From an uncultured Prevotellaceae bacterium (GTDB lineage Bacteria; Bacteroidota; Bacteroidia; Bacteroidales; Bacteroidaceae), in contig CALEPV010000016.1 of NCBI GenBank assembly GCA_937910905.1, positions 1 to 54,703 on the forward strand: DNA of 54,703 nucleotides, written 5' to 3'. Of the stretch, positions 39,492-48,991 are shown piece after piece. The first letter of the stretch is position 1. Every line of letters begins with the position of its first letter. The translations under genes were made by a program, and so were the position numbers. A model generated the notes under the pieces. It made no database searches. It was not told the origin of the DNA and saw only the letters and a program-made list of their open reading frames with translations.

Positions 39492-42029
39492 ATGATTATT
39501 AATCTATTGATTGCAGGTTTGCTGGCCATCCCGATGCCAGAGGAGTCCGACAGCCTGCGCATCACAGATATAGAAGAGGTAGTGGTTGCGGCCACTCCGA
39601 AGGAGAACAACCGTCTGCGTCAGCAGGCATTGTCATCGTCATCATTCTCGCAGGACAAGATGTGTAAGCTTGGTGTGGGTGGCATGAAGGCTCTGTCGGC
39701 CAATGTGCCCAACCTGTTCATTCCCGATTATGGTTCGCATCTCACCACCAGTATATATATAAGAGGTATAGGCTCGCGCACTGGTACGCCAGCTGTGGCA
39801 CTCTATGTAGACGGTGTTCCACAGGTGTCGCCAGCCAGCTTCGACTTCAACTTCAGCGATGTGGACCGTGTGGACGTGCTGCGCGGACCGCAGTCCACAC
39901 TGTACGGCCGCAACTCCATGGGTGGGGTGGTGCGCGTGTTCACCAAGAATCCCTTTCAGTATCAAGGCACCGACCTGACCATTGGCGGCTCAGCCACATC
40001 CGACGACAGCCCGCACGGTCAGCCGCGTGGAGGCCTGGGCAAGGTGCGCTTCTCGCTGACTCACTATCATCGTGTGAGCGAGAAGTTTGCTTGGTCGGTC
40101 AACTTCTATGGGCTGAACAACAGCGGCTATTTCCGCAATGCAGGCCGTGATGACGAGCTGATAGACAGCGAGGACGACTGCGGTGGCCGTCTGCGCTTCA
40201 TCCTAAAGCCGACATCCACGTTGAGCTTCGACCTGACCGTGAACCACGAGTGGCTCAACCAGGGCGGCTACCCCTACGAGTATCTGGGCACGGCCGGGAC
40301 CCCCACCACACCGGAGCCCGCCACGGCTGTAGGGCAGATTGCGTACAACCGTCGCAGCGGCTATCGGCGTAACCTAACCAACGTCGGTCTGACGGCGAAC
40401 AAGCTGTGGAACCGTGTTGAGCTGACTTCGGTGACGGGCTTCCAGCATCTGCATGACCGCATGGACCTCGACCAGGACTTCACGACCAGCGACCTGTACG
40501 CCCTGATGCAGCGGCAGAACGGCAACACCCTGTCGGAGGAACTGATACTGAAGCGCCGCCAGCATTCGACCAATGTGCTGCGTAGCGTTCTCCAAGAGAA
40601 CGCCTACAATTGGCTTTTTGGCGCAGCGGTCCTGCATCAGTGGCTGGACACCGACGGTCCCGTAACCTTCCACACCGATGGCCTGGACTGGCTCAACGGG
40701 CTGATAAACAGCATGGCTAACACCCATATGCCAACAGTGAAAGCCGAGGGCTACAAGATGAATTTCAGCTTCGACAATCAGATACAGGGCACTACGCTGG
40801 ACTTCCCCGGCACCTACCGCACTCCAACGATGAATGCCGCGCTATTCCATCAGAGTACACTGGAGAACCTGCTCGGTGTGGACGGTCTGACGCTGGCAGC
40901 AGGTCTGCGGGTGGACTATGAGCGCCTCGGGCTGGACTATGATGCCCGCTATGGCCTTGACCAGAGCTATGGCTTGAGCGGACGTCTGACCTACGAGGAC
41001 GGTCATGTGCGCGACGGCATGGTTCTGGTGCCGGTGGGCCACTACCGTGTGGACGACGGTCTGCAGGGCCGTCTGCACGATGACTACGTGAAGCTGCTGC
41101 CCAAGGCATCGCTGTCGTGGCAGCTGCCAGTAACCTCAGTTGTCTATGACCGCTCGTCGGTCTATGCCACCGTGTCACGCGGCTATCGCTCCGGTGGCTA
41201 CAATATCCAGATGTTCAGCGACCTGCTGCAGTCGCGGATGCAGACGCGCATCATGCAGAATGTGACTTCGGTCACGCTACCTGTGGTGTACGCCCAGCCG
41301 GCCATGCCCGACGTGGCCAAGGCTACGGTGGAGACCATTCTGACCTCCATGTCGCAGGACGAGCCGCTGGATGTGTCGGCCACGACGTGGTACGAGCCTG
41401 AGACCTCATGGAACTACGAGGTAGGCACGCACCTGAACCTGTTCAGCTCGCGCCTACAGGCCGACTTCGCCGCCTTCTGGATGGACACGCGCGACCAGCA
41501 GGTGTCGCAGATGTCGTCGGGCGGCCTGGGCCGTGTGACCGTCAATGGCGGTAAGAGCCGCAGCATGGGAGCTGAGGCGGCACTGCATATCTACCTCACC
41601 GACGACCTGGAGCTTCTGACATCCTACGGCTTCGCCGATGCTCGCTTCCGCAACGGCGGCGACCATAACTTCGTGCCGTTCATCCCCCGCCACACCCTCA
41701 GCGCAGGCGTCACGCAGCAGTGGCATATGTCGGCAGGCTCGTGGGTGAACGCCCTCAGCATCCATGCTAACTACCGTGCTGCAGGCCGTGTCTACTGGAC
41801 GTCCGACAACACCGCCTACCAGAATCTGGCGGGCACACTCAACGGGCGCATCACGGCGCGGCATCTGGGTGGCACGCCCGATAAGCGCCAGACGATGGAC
41901 CTCTCCGTATATGCCAACAACATACTCGGAACCCGCTACCAGACGTTCTGCGTCGACACTATGAAGCGCCGCTTCGCCCAGTACTCGCGCCCCGCCGAGG
42001 TGGGCCTGGAACTCCGCTACTGCTTCTAA
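39492..42029 (+). CDS. TonB-dependent outer-membrane receptor
   Basis: An 845-residue receptor. The ATG at 39492 begins a short hydrophobic leader (MIINLLIAGLLAIP). Plug-domain motifs: EEVVVAATPKENNRLRQQA, SIYIRGIGSRTGTPAVALYVDG and VDRVDVLRGPQSTLYGRNSMGGV. The rest is a large barrel ending RPAEVGLELRYCF with terminal Phe. No carboxypeptidase-like domain precedes the plug and no SusD gene is near, so it resembles iron-siderophore-type receptors more than SusC. The leader is short and lacks a clear cleavage site. It is followed by a GH13 gene after 29 bp. Confidence 0.9.
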   Translation: MIINLLIAGLLAIPMPEESDSLRITDIEEVVVAATPKENNRLRQQALSSSSFSQDKMCKLGVGGMKALSANVPNLFIPDYGSHLTTSIYIRGIGSRTGTPAVALYVDGVPQVSPASFDFNFSDVDRVDVLRGPQSTLYGRNSMGGVVRVFTKNPFQYQGTDLTIGGSATSDDSPHGQPRGGLGKVRFSLTHYHRVSEKFAWSVNFYGLNNSGYFRNAGRDDELIDSEDDCGGRLRFILKPTSTLSFDLTVNHEWLNQGGYPYEYLGTAGTPTTPEPATAVGQIAYNRRSGYRRNLTNVGLTANKLWNRVELTSVTGFQHLHDRMDLDQDFTTSDLYALMQRQNGNTLSEELILKRRQHSTNVLRSVLQENAYNWLFGAAVLHQWLDTDGPVTFHTDGLDWLNGLINSMANTHMPTVKAEGYKMNFSFDNQIQGTTLDFPGTYRTPTMNAALFHQSTLENLLGVDGLTLAAGLRVDYERLGLDYDARYGLDQSYGLSGRLTYEDGHVRDGMVLVPVGHYRVDDGLQGRLHDDYVKLLPKASLSWQLPVTSVVYDRSSVYATVSRGYRSGGYNIQMFSDLLQSRMQTRIMQNVTSVTLPVVYAQPAMPDVAKATVETILTSMSQDEPLDVSATTWYEPETSWNYEVGTHLNLFSSRLQADFAAFWMDTRDQQVSQMSSGGLGRVTVNGGKSRSMGAEAALHIYLTDDLELLTSYGFADARFRNGGDHNFVPFIPRHTLSAGVTQQWHMSAGSWVNALSIHANYRAAGRVYWTSDNTAYQNLAGTLNGRITARHLGGTPDKRQTMDLSVYANNILGTRYQTFCVDTMKRRFAQYSRPAEVGLELRYCF

Positions 42030-42058
42030 TGGTATCTTACATCATAACCTAAATACCA

Positions 42059-43972
42059 ATGAAAAAGCCATTATTACTATTGCTATTGTTACTTCCGACA
42101 CTGCTCATGGCCAAGACCTCAACTCCAGACATCGCCCGCATTGACCCGGCCAACTGGTATGTCGGGCTGCGCAACACATCGCTGCAGCTCATGGTCTATG
42201 GCAAGGGCATACGCGAGGCAGAGGTGACAACCGACTATGCCGGCGTGCGCATCGATTCGCTGGTGCGGCTTGATTCGCCCAACTACCTGCTGGTGTACCT
42301 CAGCCTGGACGGTGCCAAGGCTGGTATCATGCCGCTCACGTTCCGTGTGGGCCGCAAGCAGAAGATTGTCTGCTACGAGCTGCGCCAGCGCGAGAAAGCA
42401 GGCGAGGAGCACGTGGGCTTCAGCAACGCCGATGTGCTGTACATGCTCATGCCCGACCGCTTCGCACAGGCCGGCCCCGTATATAAGGCCGACCCGCGTC
42501 ACCCGCTAAACACCTACATCGTGGACCGCGAGGCACACAGTCTGCGTCACGGCGGTAACCTCGAAGGCATACGCCAGCATCTGGACTACTTCGTGGAGCT
42601 GGGCGTGACAGCCCTGTGGTTCACACCTGTGCTGGAGAACAACTCGCCCGACCGCAACGGCTACTCTACCTACCACGGTTATGCCACCACCGACTACTAC
42701 CGTGTGGACCCGCGCTTCGGCACCAACGAGCAGTATCGCCAGCTCATCGACGAGGCACATGCCAAGGGACTGAAGGTGGTGATGGACATGATCTTCAACC
42801 ACTGCGGCTACGAGCATCCCTGGATTGCCGACCTGCCCAGCCACGACTGGCTGAACGGCATAGCTGGTACCGATGTGACATCGCTCAGCAATGTGGAGCA
42901 GAGTGTGGGCATGACATCCTACAAGCTCACTCCTGTGCTCGACCCCTACGCATCCGACGTTGACCGGCGCGAGACTGTAGACGGGTGGTTCGTGCCTACG
43001 ATGCCCGATCTCAACCACCGCAATCAGCACGTGATGACCTATCTCATCCAGAACTCCATCTGGTGGATAGAGACAGCTGGCATCGACGGCATACGCATGG
43101 ACACCTATCCCTACGCCGACGCCACCGGCATGGCCCGCTGGATGCGCATCCTCGGCGAGGAGTACCCGCGCTTCAACGTCGTGGGCGAGACCTGGGTGAC
43201 CGAGCCAGCCTACACCGCTGCCTGGCAGAAGGATTCGCGCCTGACTGCCAACAACTCCTACCTCCCGACGGTGATGGACTTCGCCTTCTTCGACCGTCTG
43301 GCACAGGCCAAGAACGAGGAGACCGACGGCTGGTGGCAGGGCATGAACCGTCTGTACAGCACGTTTGTCTACGACTACCTCTATGAGGACCCCACCCACG
43401 TGATGGCTTTCGTGGACAACCACGACACCGACCGCTTCCTGGGCGAGGGTCAGGATGCCGCACCGCTGCGTCAGGCACTGGCATTGCTGCTCACCGTGCG
43501 CCGCATACCGCAGCTCTACTACGGCACGGAGATAATGATGAACGGTACCAAGGCCGTGAGCGACGGATTCGTACGCAAGGACTTCCCTGGCGGCTTCGCC
43601 GGCGACCAGCGCAACGCTTTCACAGCCGCAGGCCGCACCGAGGCCGAGCAGCAGATGTTCCAGTGGCTGAGCCGTCTGCTGCACTGGCGGCAGGGCAATG
43701 CTGCCATCATCAGTGGCTCGATGAAGCAGTTCATTCCCGTAGATGGTGTGTATGTGATAGCCCGCCGACAAGAGGGACGTACTGTGCTGACCATCATCAA
43801 CGGCACCAGCAAGGCTGCAATATTCTCCGCCGCACGTTATGTCGAGTTGTGGGGACAGACCATGCCAGCCAGCATTCCGGCCGTGGATGTCCCGACAGGA
43901 CAGGCCTACGATGTGGCCCGCGACTTTGAACTGGAGCCCCGTGCAGCCCTCGTTCTGGACGTGGCCATGTAG
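42059..43972 (+). CDS. GH13 family glycoside hydrolase (cyclomaltodextrinase/neopullulanase-like)
   Basis: A 637-residue secreted alpha-glucan enzyme. Signal peptide LLLLLLLLPTLLMA; an N-terminal Ig-like domain (ANWYVGLRNTSLQLMVYGKG) typical of cyclomaltodextrinases; then the GH13 barrel. Catalytic nucleophile Asp348 in GIDGIRMDTYPY, acid/base Glu377 in NVVGETWV and transition-state Asp456 in VDNHDTDRF are all present, with MDMIFNHCG (region I). A C-terminal beta-sandwich follows. It should cut alpha-1,4 glucans or cyclodextrins in the periplasm. It probably shares the receptor's transcript. The stop is followed after 8 bp by a palindromic array. Confidence 0.93.
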   Translation: MKKPLLLLLLLLPTLLMAKTSTPDIARIDPANWYVGLRNTSLQLMVYGKGIREAEVTTDYAGVRIDSLVRLDSPNYLLVYLSLDGAKAGIMPLTFRVGRKQKIVCYELRQREKAGEEHVGFSNADVLYMLMPDRFAQAGPVYKADPRHPLNTYIVDREAHSLRHGGNLEGIRQHLDYFVELGVTALWFTPVLENNSPDRNGYSTYHGYATTDYYRVDPRFGTNEQYRQLIDEAHAKGLKVVMDMIFNHCGYEHPWIADLPSHDWLNGIAGTDVTSLSNVEQSVGMTSYKLTPVLDPYASDVDRRETVDGWFVPTMPDLNHRNQHVMTYLIQNSIWWIETAGIDGIRMDTYPYADATGMARWMRILGEEYPRFNVVGETWVTEPAYTAAWQKDSRLTANNSYLPTVMDFAFFDRLAQAKNEETDGWWQGMNRLYSTFVYDYLYEDPTHVMAFVDNHDTDRFLGEGQDAAPLRQALALLLTVRRIPQLYYGTEIMMNGTKAVSDGFVRKDFPGGFAGDQRNAFTAAGRTEAEQQMFQWLSRLLHWRQGNAAIISGSMKQFIPVDGVYVIARRQEGRTVLTIINGTSKAAIFSAARYVELWGQTMPASIPAVDVPTGQAYDVARDFELEPRAALVLDVAM

Positions 43973-43980
43973 CACCATAT

Positions 43981-44064
43981 TTTGCAGCACGGTGCAAGTC
44001 ATGTTGCACCGTGCTGCAACTATCTCTCCACCGCGGTGCAACGAAAGTTGCACCGCGGTGCGTG
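43981..44064. repeat. Array of four 18-bp palindromic units at 22-bp period (array 2)
   Basis: Units at 43981, 44003, 44025 and 44047, each 18 bp with 4-bp spacers (TCAT, TATC, GAAA). They read TTTGCAGCACGGTGCAAG, GTTGCACCGTGCTGCAAC, TCTCCACCGCGGTGCAAC and GTTGCACCGCGGTGCGTG. The array begins 8 bp after the GH13 stop and ends 19 bp before the parC -7 element. Same unit, number, period and stop-codon distance as array 1 at 2865-2948. Confidence 0.9.
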
Positions 44065-44083
44065 ATTTATTACAGAAAACCAC

Positions 44084-44092
44084 TATCTTTGC
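44084..44092 (+). promoter_or_regulatory. -7 promoter element (TATCTTTGC) of parC
   Basis: Perfect match. The palindromic array covers the -33 position and everything up to 19 bp upstream, so a factor bound there would affect this promoter. Confidence 0.75.
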
Positions 44093-44124
44093 GCGGAAAT
44101 CATTTGCCCTACGAGCTATAGCCT

Positions 44125-46854
44125 ATGAACGATACCGTGACGATGCAGGAAGGCATCACCCATCACCTGAACAGCATGTACCAGAACTGGTTTCTGGATT
44201 ACGCATCGTATGTGATACTGGAGCGTGCAGTGCCCCATATCGGCGACGGCTTCAAGCCGGTGCAGCGACGCATACTGCACTCCATGAAACGTATGGACGA
44301 CGGGCGCTACAATAAGGTGGCCAACATCGTTGGTCACACCATGCAGTTCCATCCTCACGGCGATGCCAGCATCAAGGATGCCTTGGTGCAGCTGGGGCAG
44401 AAGGAACTGCTCATCGACTGCCAGGGAAATTGGGGCAATATCCTCACTGGCGACGATGCAGCAGCAGGCCGTTATATAGAGGCGCGACTGTCGAAGTTCG
44501 CGCTCGATGTGGTGTTCAACCCTAAGACCACCGAGTGGAAGTTGAGCTACGATGGGCGCAACAAAGAGCCCATTACCCTGCCCGTGAAGTTCCCGCTGCT
44601 GCTGGCACAGGGAGCAGAAGGCATAGCCGTAGGCCTCTCGTCGAAGATCCTGCCCCACAACCTCAACGAGCTGTGCGAGGCAGCCATCAGCTACCTGCAC
44701 GGCGAGCCGTTCCAGCTATACCCCGACTTCCCCACGGGCGGCAGTATAGATGTGTCGAAGTACAACGATGGTCAGCGCGGCGGCACAGTGCGTGTGCGTG
44801 CCAAGATTGAGAAGCGCGATGCCAAGACCTTAGCCATCACCGAGCTGCCATTCGGCAAGACCACAGGCTCACCGCAGAAGCCCTCGCAGTTCATCGACTC
44901 CATACTGAAGGCCGCAGAGCGCGGTAAGATAAAGGTGCGCAAGGTGGAGGATATGACAGCTGCCGGCGTGGAGATACTCATACATCTGATGCCAGGCGTG
45001 AGCTCCGACAAGACCATCGATGCCCTGTATGCCTGCACCGACTGCGAGGTGTCTATTTCGCCCAACTGCTGCGTCATCGACGGGCAGAAGCCGTGTTTTC
45101 TCACGGTGTCGGAAGTGCTGCAGCGCTCGGTAGACAACACCAAGGACCTGCTGCGCAAGGAGCTGCTCATACGCCGCGGCGAACTGATGGAGGCGTTGCA
45201 CTTCGCATCGCTGGAGCGGATATTCATTGAAGAACGCATCTATAAGGGCAAGCCATTCGAGGAGGCCGGCAGCACCGATGAACTGTGCAACTACATCGAC
45301 GAGCGGCTCACACCGTTCTACCCGCAGTTTGTGCGCGAGGTGACGAAGGACGACATACTACGCCTGTTGGAGATCAAGATGCAGCGCATAGCCCGCTTCA
45401 ACAAGGACAAGGCCGACGAAGCTATAGCCCGCATGAAGGACGAGGTGGCGCAGATAGACCGCGACCTGGCCAATATGGTGGAGGTCACAGCCAACTGGTT
45501 CCGCTTCCTTCAGGAACGCTACGGCAAGGACCATCCGCGTCTGACGGAGATCCGCAACTTCGACAGCATCGAGGCCAGCAAGGTCGTTGAGGCCAACCAG
45601 AAACTGTACATCAACCGTGAGGAGGGCTTCATCGGCACCGGCTTGAAGAAGGACGAGTTCGTGTGCAACTGTTCGGACATCGACGATGTGATAGTGTTCT
45701 ACAAGGACGGCACCTACAAGGTGGTGCGCATAGGCGAGAAGGTGTTTGTCGGAGAGACTGAGCGCAGCAAGGCCGAGAAGCGCAAGTGCGAGATCATACA
45801 CATAGCGATATTCAAGAAGGGCGACACCCGCACCATCTACAACGTGGTGTACCGCGACGGCAAGGGCGGAGCCTGCTACATCAAGCGCTTCAATGTGACC
45901 AGCATCACCCGCGAGCGCGAGTACGACCTCACGCAGGGCAAGCCCAGCAGCCGCGTGGTGTACTTCACGTCAAACCCCAACGGCGAGGCCGAGACAATCA
46001 AGGTGACACTCAAGCCCAACCCGAAGCTCAAGCGCATACAGTTCGACAAGGACTTTTCTCAAGTGCTCATCAAGGGGCGTGCCTCTATGGGCAACCTGCT
46101 GACCAAGCTGGACATATACCGCATTCAGCTCAAGAGCCACGGCAGCAGCACCCTGGGCGGACGCAAGGTGTGGTTCGACCACGATGTGATGCGACTCAAC
46201 TACGACGACCACGGGCAGTACCTCGGCGAGTTCCACAGTAACGACCAGGTGCTGGTCATGCTACAGAACGGCGAGTTCTACGTCACCAACTTCGACCTGA
46301 ATAACCACTACGAACCAAACATACTGCGCATCGAAAAGTACAACCCCCACAAGGTGTGGACAGCTGCACTCCACGATGCCGACCAGGGCTTCCCGTACCT
46401 GAAGCGCTTCGCTCTCGAAGCCACGGTGCGCCATCAGAACCTGCTGGGCGAGAATGCAGAGAGCCAGCTGCTGCTGCTCACCGATACCGTCTACCCGCGT
46501 CTGCTCGTGCACTACGCTGCCCCCGACGACTTCCGCGACCCGCTGGAGATTGATGCCGAGCAGTTCATCGGGCAGAAGAGCGTCAAGGCACGCGGCAAGC
46601 GCATCACCACCCTGGGCATCGCCTACATCGAGGAACTGGAGCCGCTGCGCCAGCCGGAACCAGAGGAAGGCGACGAGAACGGCGGCGCGGAAAATGTCAC
46701 ATATGATGCCGAGGGAGCTGAGGCTACGGACGCAGAGGACCTGGAGAGCATTGACGAAACTGTGGATGCTGCCGACGAAGCAATCCAGCAGGAGAAGAGC
46801 GACACGGAGATCAGCGATGAGATCACAGGCCAGCTAAACCTCTTTGACCAATGA
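44125..46854 (+). CDS. parC: Topoisomerase IV subunit A (GyrA/ParC family)
   Basis: A 909-residue type IIA topoisomerase subunit. The N-terminus LDYASYVILERAVPHIGDGFKPVQRRILHS and HPHGDASIKDALVQLGQ are the winged-helix region. Catalytic Tyr117 lies in AAAGRYIEARLSKFA. A tower and coiled-coil region follows (DILRLLEIKMQRIARFNKDKAD). The C-terminal domain carries short beta-pinwheel blades (GEKVFVGETERSKAEKRKC, KSHGSSTLGGRKVWF) rather than a GyrA box, then an acidic tail, which fits ParC better than GyrA. It decatenates chromosomes together with ParE, encoded elsewhere. It overlaps the next gene by 4 bp. Confidence 0.93.
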   Translation: MNDTVTMQEGITHHLNSMYQNWFLDYASYVILERAVPHIGDGFKPVQRRILHSMKRMDDGRYNKVANIVGHTMQFHPHGDASIKDALVQLGQKELLIDCQGNWGNILTGDDAAAGRYIEARLSKFALDVVFNPKTTEWKLSYDGRNKEPITLPVKFPLLLAQGAEGIAVGLSSKILPHNLNELCEAAISYLHGEPFQLYPDFPTGGSIDVSKYNDGQRGGTVRVRAKIEKRDAKTLAITELPFGKTTGSPQKPSQFIDSILKAAERGKIKVRKVEDMTAAGVEILIHLMPGVSSDKTIDALYACTDCEVSISPNCCVIDGQKPCFLTVSEVLQRSVDNTKDLLRKELLIRRGELMEALHFASLERIFIEERIYKGKPFEEAGSTDELCNYIDERLTPFYPQFVREVTKDDILRLLEIKMQRIARFNKDKADEAIARMKDEVAQIDRDLANMVEVTANWFRFLQERYGKDHPRLTEIRNFDSIEASKVVEANQKLYINREEGFIGTGLKKDEFVCNCSDIDDVIVFYKDGTYKVVRIGEKVFVGETERSKAEKRKCEIIHIAIFKKGDTRTIYNVVYRDGKGGACYIKRFNVTSITREREYDLTQGKPSSRVVYFTSNPNGEAETIKVTLKPNPKLKRIQFDKDFSQVLIKGRASMGNLLTKLDIYRIQLKSHGSSTLGGRKVWFDHDVMRLNYDDHGQYLGEFHSNDQVLVMLQNGEFYVTNFDLNNHYEPNILRIEKYNPHKVWTAALHDADQGFPYLKRFALEATVRHQNLLGENAESQLLLLTDTVYPRLLVHYAAPDDFRDPLEIDAEQFIGQKSVKARGKRITTLGIAYIEELEPLRQPEPEEGDENGGAENVTYDAEGAEATDAEDLESIDETVDAADEAIQQEKSDTEISDEITGQLNLFDQ

Positions 46855-47723
46855 CGCTACTGCAATCATCATACTGGCGGGCTGTGAGCAGCAGAGCAGT
46901 CGGCATCCTGACTGTAGCCCTGCTTGGCCTGATGGCGCTGGCAGCTGCTCAGCCGGCTGTGGCGCAGAGCGGAGACGGCAGCAGCGGAGCCCCGTTCCGC
47001 CCCGTTGCGCACATCACCTCGATAGGTGCCGGGCGGGTCAACCAGCTCGACACATACCTATCGCCGCTGGAGTATACCGGCTGGCAGGCGCACTATCTAC
47101 ACCTGCGCAGTCAGCCTACAAGCCTGCTCGACAGTTGCGTGGAGTTCTCTTCGCTGTACCACGTCGAGGGCTCCTACACCCAGAATCAGCCCAACAAGGC
47201 CAACTACATGGGCGGCTCGCTGACCTACGATGCCACGTGGCACTACCGCTGGCAGCTGCATCCGGCATGGACCCTAATGGCAGGACCGCAGCTGGGAGGC
47301 ACGGCAGGCTTCCTGTACAACACCCGCAACGGCAACAACCCGGCGCAGGCACTGGCCAACATACACCTGTCAGCGTCGGTGGCTGCACGCTATGAGTTCC
47401 GGTTGTGGCACCGCCGGTTCGCTGTCAGCGACCAGATGGATGTGCCTGTGCTGGGCGTCATGTTCTCGCCTAACTACGGTCAGAGCTACTACGAGCTATT
47501 CTCCGAAGGGAATACCGACCACAACGTGTGCTTCACCACGCCCTTCAATGCTCCCACTCTGCGCAACCAGCTGTGCTTCGATTTCAGCATCCGGCGATTC
47601 ACGTTCCGCGCCACATACCTCATGGACATACGTCAGAGCCATGTGAACAACATCAAACACCACAGCTACACTCACGCACTGATGCTGGGTTGGGTGAAGC
47701 GATTCAACGTCCTGCTGCCATGA
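46851..47723 (+). CDS. DUF3316 outer-membrane-like protein
   Basis: A 290-residue exported protein. Signal region AVGILTVALLGLMALAAAQPAVAQ. The mature part shows the DUF3316 pattern of a small barrel (FRPVAHITSIGAGRVNQLDTYLSPLEYTG, YMGGSLTYDATWHYRWQLHP, DFSIRRFTFRATYLMDIRQS, TPFNAPTLRNQL) and ends GWVKRFNVLLP. Function unknown. The start codon overlaps the parC stop (ATGA) and its own stop overlaps the S41 peptidase start, so the three are translationally coupled. Confidence 0.82.
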   Translation: MTLLQSSYWRAVSSRAVGILTVALLGLMALAAAQPAVAQSGDGSSGAPFRPVAHITSIGAGRVNQLDTYLSPLEYTGWQAHYLHLRSQPTSLLDSCVEFSSLYHVEGSYTQNQPNKANYMGGSLTYDATWHYRWQLHPAWTLMAGPQLGGTAGFLYNTRNGNNPAQALANIHLSASVAARYEFRLWHRRFAVSDQMDVPVLGVMFSPNYGQSYYELFSEGNTDHNVCFTTPFNAPTLRNQLCFDFSIRRFTFRATYLMDIRQSHVNNIKHHSYTHALMLGWVKRFNVLLP

Positions 47724-48778
47724 AAACTATCACGCCATACTTGCACTGGCACTGCCGACATTGCTGCCGGTGGATGCTGCTGCCGCTGCTCATACTGCCG
47801 CTGTGCCTGACCTCGTGCGTCAAGGAGGACGATATGCCCAATACACCAAAGGGCAACCTTGATGCCCTGTGGACTATCATCGACGAGCACTACTGCTTCA
47901 TCGACTACAAGGAGCAGCAGCTGGGCATGAACTGGGATGCCGTGTACAGCCGCTACTTGGCACGCTTGACCACGGGCATGGGCACTGAGCAACTTTTTGA
48001 AGTGCTGTCCGAGATGCTGGGGGAGCTGCACGACGGCCACGTGAACCTCTACTCGACAGCCGATGTGGGCCGCTACTGGTCGTGGTATGAGGACTATCCG
48101 AGCAACTTCGACCAGGAGTTGCAGGATGCCTACCTGGGCACCGACTATAAGATTGCATCATCGCTGAAGTACCGTATCCTGCCCGACAACATAGGCTATG
48201 TGGTGTGCAACAGCTTCGCTTCGGGGCTGGGCGACGGGAATATCAACGAGGCGCTGAACTCGATGCGGCTGTGCAATGGGCTAATCATCGATGTGCGCAA
48301 CAACAGCGGAGGTCAGCTCACCAATGCCGAGCGGCTGGCAAAGCACTTCACCAACGAGCGTATGCTGGTGGGATACATGAGCCATAAGACAGGGCCGGGG
48401 CACAACGATTTCTCCGAGCCCGAGGCGCAGTACCTCGACCCCAGTGAAGGAATCAGGTGGCAGAAACGTGCCGTTGTGCTGACCAACCGTAGGTGCTACA
48501 GCGCCACAAACGCCTTCGTGCGCGATGCGCGCGAGTGCCCGCTGGTCACAATCATGGGCGACCAGACAGGCGGCGGCAGCGGTATGCCGTTCTCTTCCGA
48601 GCTGCCCAACGGCTGGAGCGTGCGCTTCTCTGCGTGCCCCATGTACGACGCGCAGATGCAGCAGATAGAGTTCGGCATACAGCCCGATATCCCCGTCTCG
48701 CTGGATGCTGCAGACAGCTCGCGCGGCATCGACACCATGATAGAGGCGGCACGTCAATGGCTGTGGCAGAACCAATAA
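47720..48778 (+). CDS. S41-family peptidase lipoprotein
   Basis: A 352-residue lipoprotein with basic N-terminus, hydrophobic core and lipobox LTSC (Cys33). The S41 (C-terminal processing peptidase-like) core has LRDGHVNL-like ELHDGHVNLYS, IGYVVCNSFASG, GLIIDVRNNSGGQLTNAERLA, and the catalytic Ser261 in NRRCYSATNAFVRDA followed by MGDQTGGGSGMPFSSELPNG. I see no PDZ domain, which is common in the short Bacteroidota type. It probably degrades or processes envelope proteins. The ATG at 47720 overlaps the DUF3316 stop; an upstream frame is rejected because it overlaps that gene by 190 bp. Confidence 0.9.
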   Translation: MKTITPYLHWHCRHCCRWMLLPLLILPLCLTSCVKEDDMPNTPKGNLDALWTIIDEHYCFIDYKEQQLGMNWDAVYSRYLARLTTGMGTEQLFEVLSEMLGELHDGHVNLYSTADVGRYWSWYEDYPSNFDQELQDAYLGTDYKIASSLKYRILPDNIGYVVCNSFASGLGDGNINEALNSMRLCNGLIIDVRNNSGGQLTNAERLAKHFTNERMLVGYMSHKTGPGHNDFSEPEAQYLDPSEGIRWQKRAVVLTNRRCYSATNAFVRDARECPLVTIMGDQTGGGSGMPFSSELPNGWSVRFSACPMYDAQMQQIEFGIQPDIPVSLDAADSSRGIDTMIEAARQWLWQNQ

Positions 48779-48836
48779 AGAGCAGAACAAACATATAAAA
48801 TCAAGCGCAAACGACCAACTTTTCACCAAAAAGCAC

Positions 48837-48845
48837 TACCTTTGC
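48837..48845 (+). promoter_or_regulatory. -7 promoter element (TACCTTTGC) of corA
   Basis: Perfect match, 146 bp ahead of the corA ATG, giving an unusually long leader. Confidence 0.75.
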
Positions 48846-48871
48846 ACCGTCTAACCATCCTATTTATATAT

Positions 48872-48946
48872 ATGGACGATTATCATCAACGTAACACAAC
48901 AGCATTTTTAACCAACGCTTAGCCGCGTGGACGCTTGGGTTGATGA
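48872..48946 (+). promoter_or_regulatory. Structured corA leader with a 16-codon upstream ORF
   Basis: The leader holds a small ORF (48872-48922, peptide MDDYHQRNTTAFLTNA). TCATCAAC at 48883-48890 pairs perfectly with GTTGATGA at 48939-48946, closing an outer stem, and CCAA at 48912 can pair with TTGG at 48935 inside it. The stem ends 45 bp before corA. A metal-responsive leader is conceivable for a Mg transporter; this is inference. Confidence 0.4.
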
Positions 48947-48991
48947 CCTCTGTATAGATTAGAGGGCTGAGAGCTGAAGCGCTTCCACACT

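Noticed and set aside
39492..43972. Starch utilisation (sus-type) locus
   Set aside because: The receptor lacks the SusC-type N-terminal extension, there is no SusD, and only one glycan enzyme is present. A shared transcript with the GH13 gene is all that can be said.
42506..44083. Open frame of 525 codons on the minus strand over the GH13 gene
   Set aside because: It mirrors the codon pattern of the plus-strand enzyme, has no recognisable domain or promoter, and the GH13 catalytic residues are intact. Similar long antisense frames over recJ, the DoxX-like gene, thrA and tamB were dropped for the same reason.
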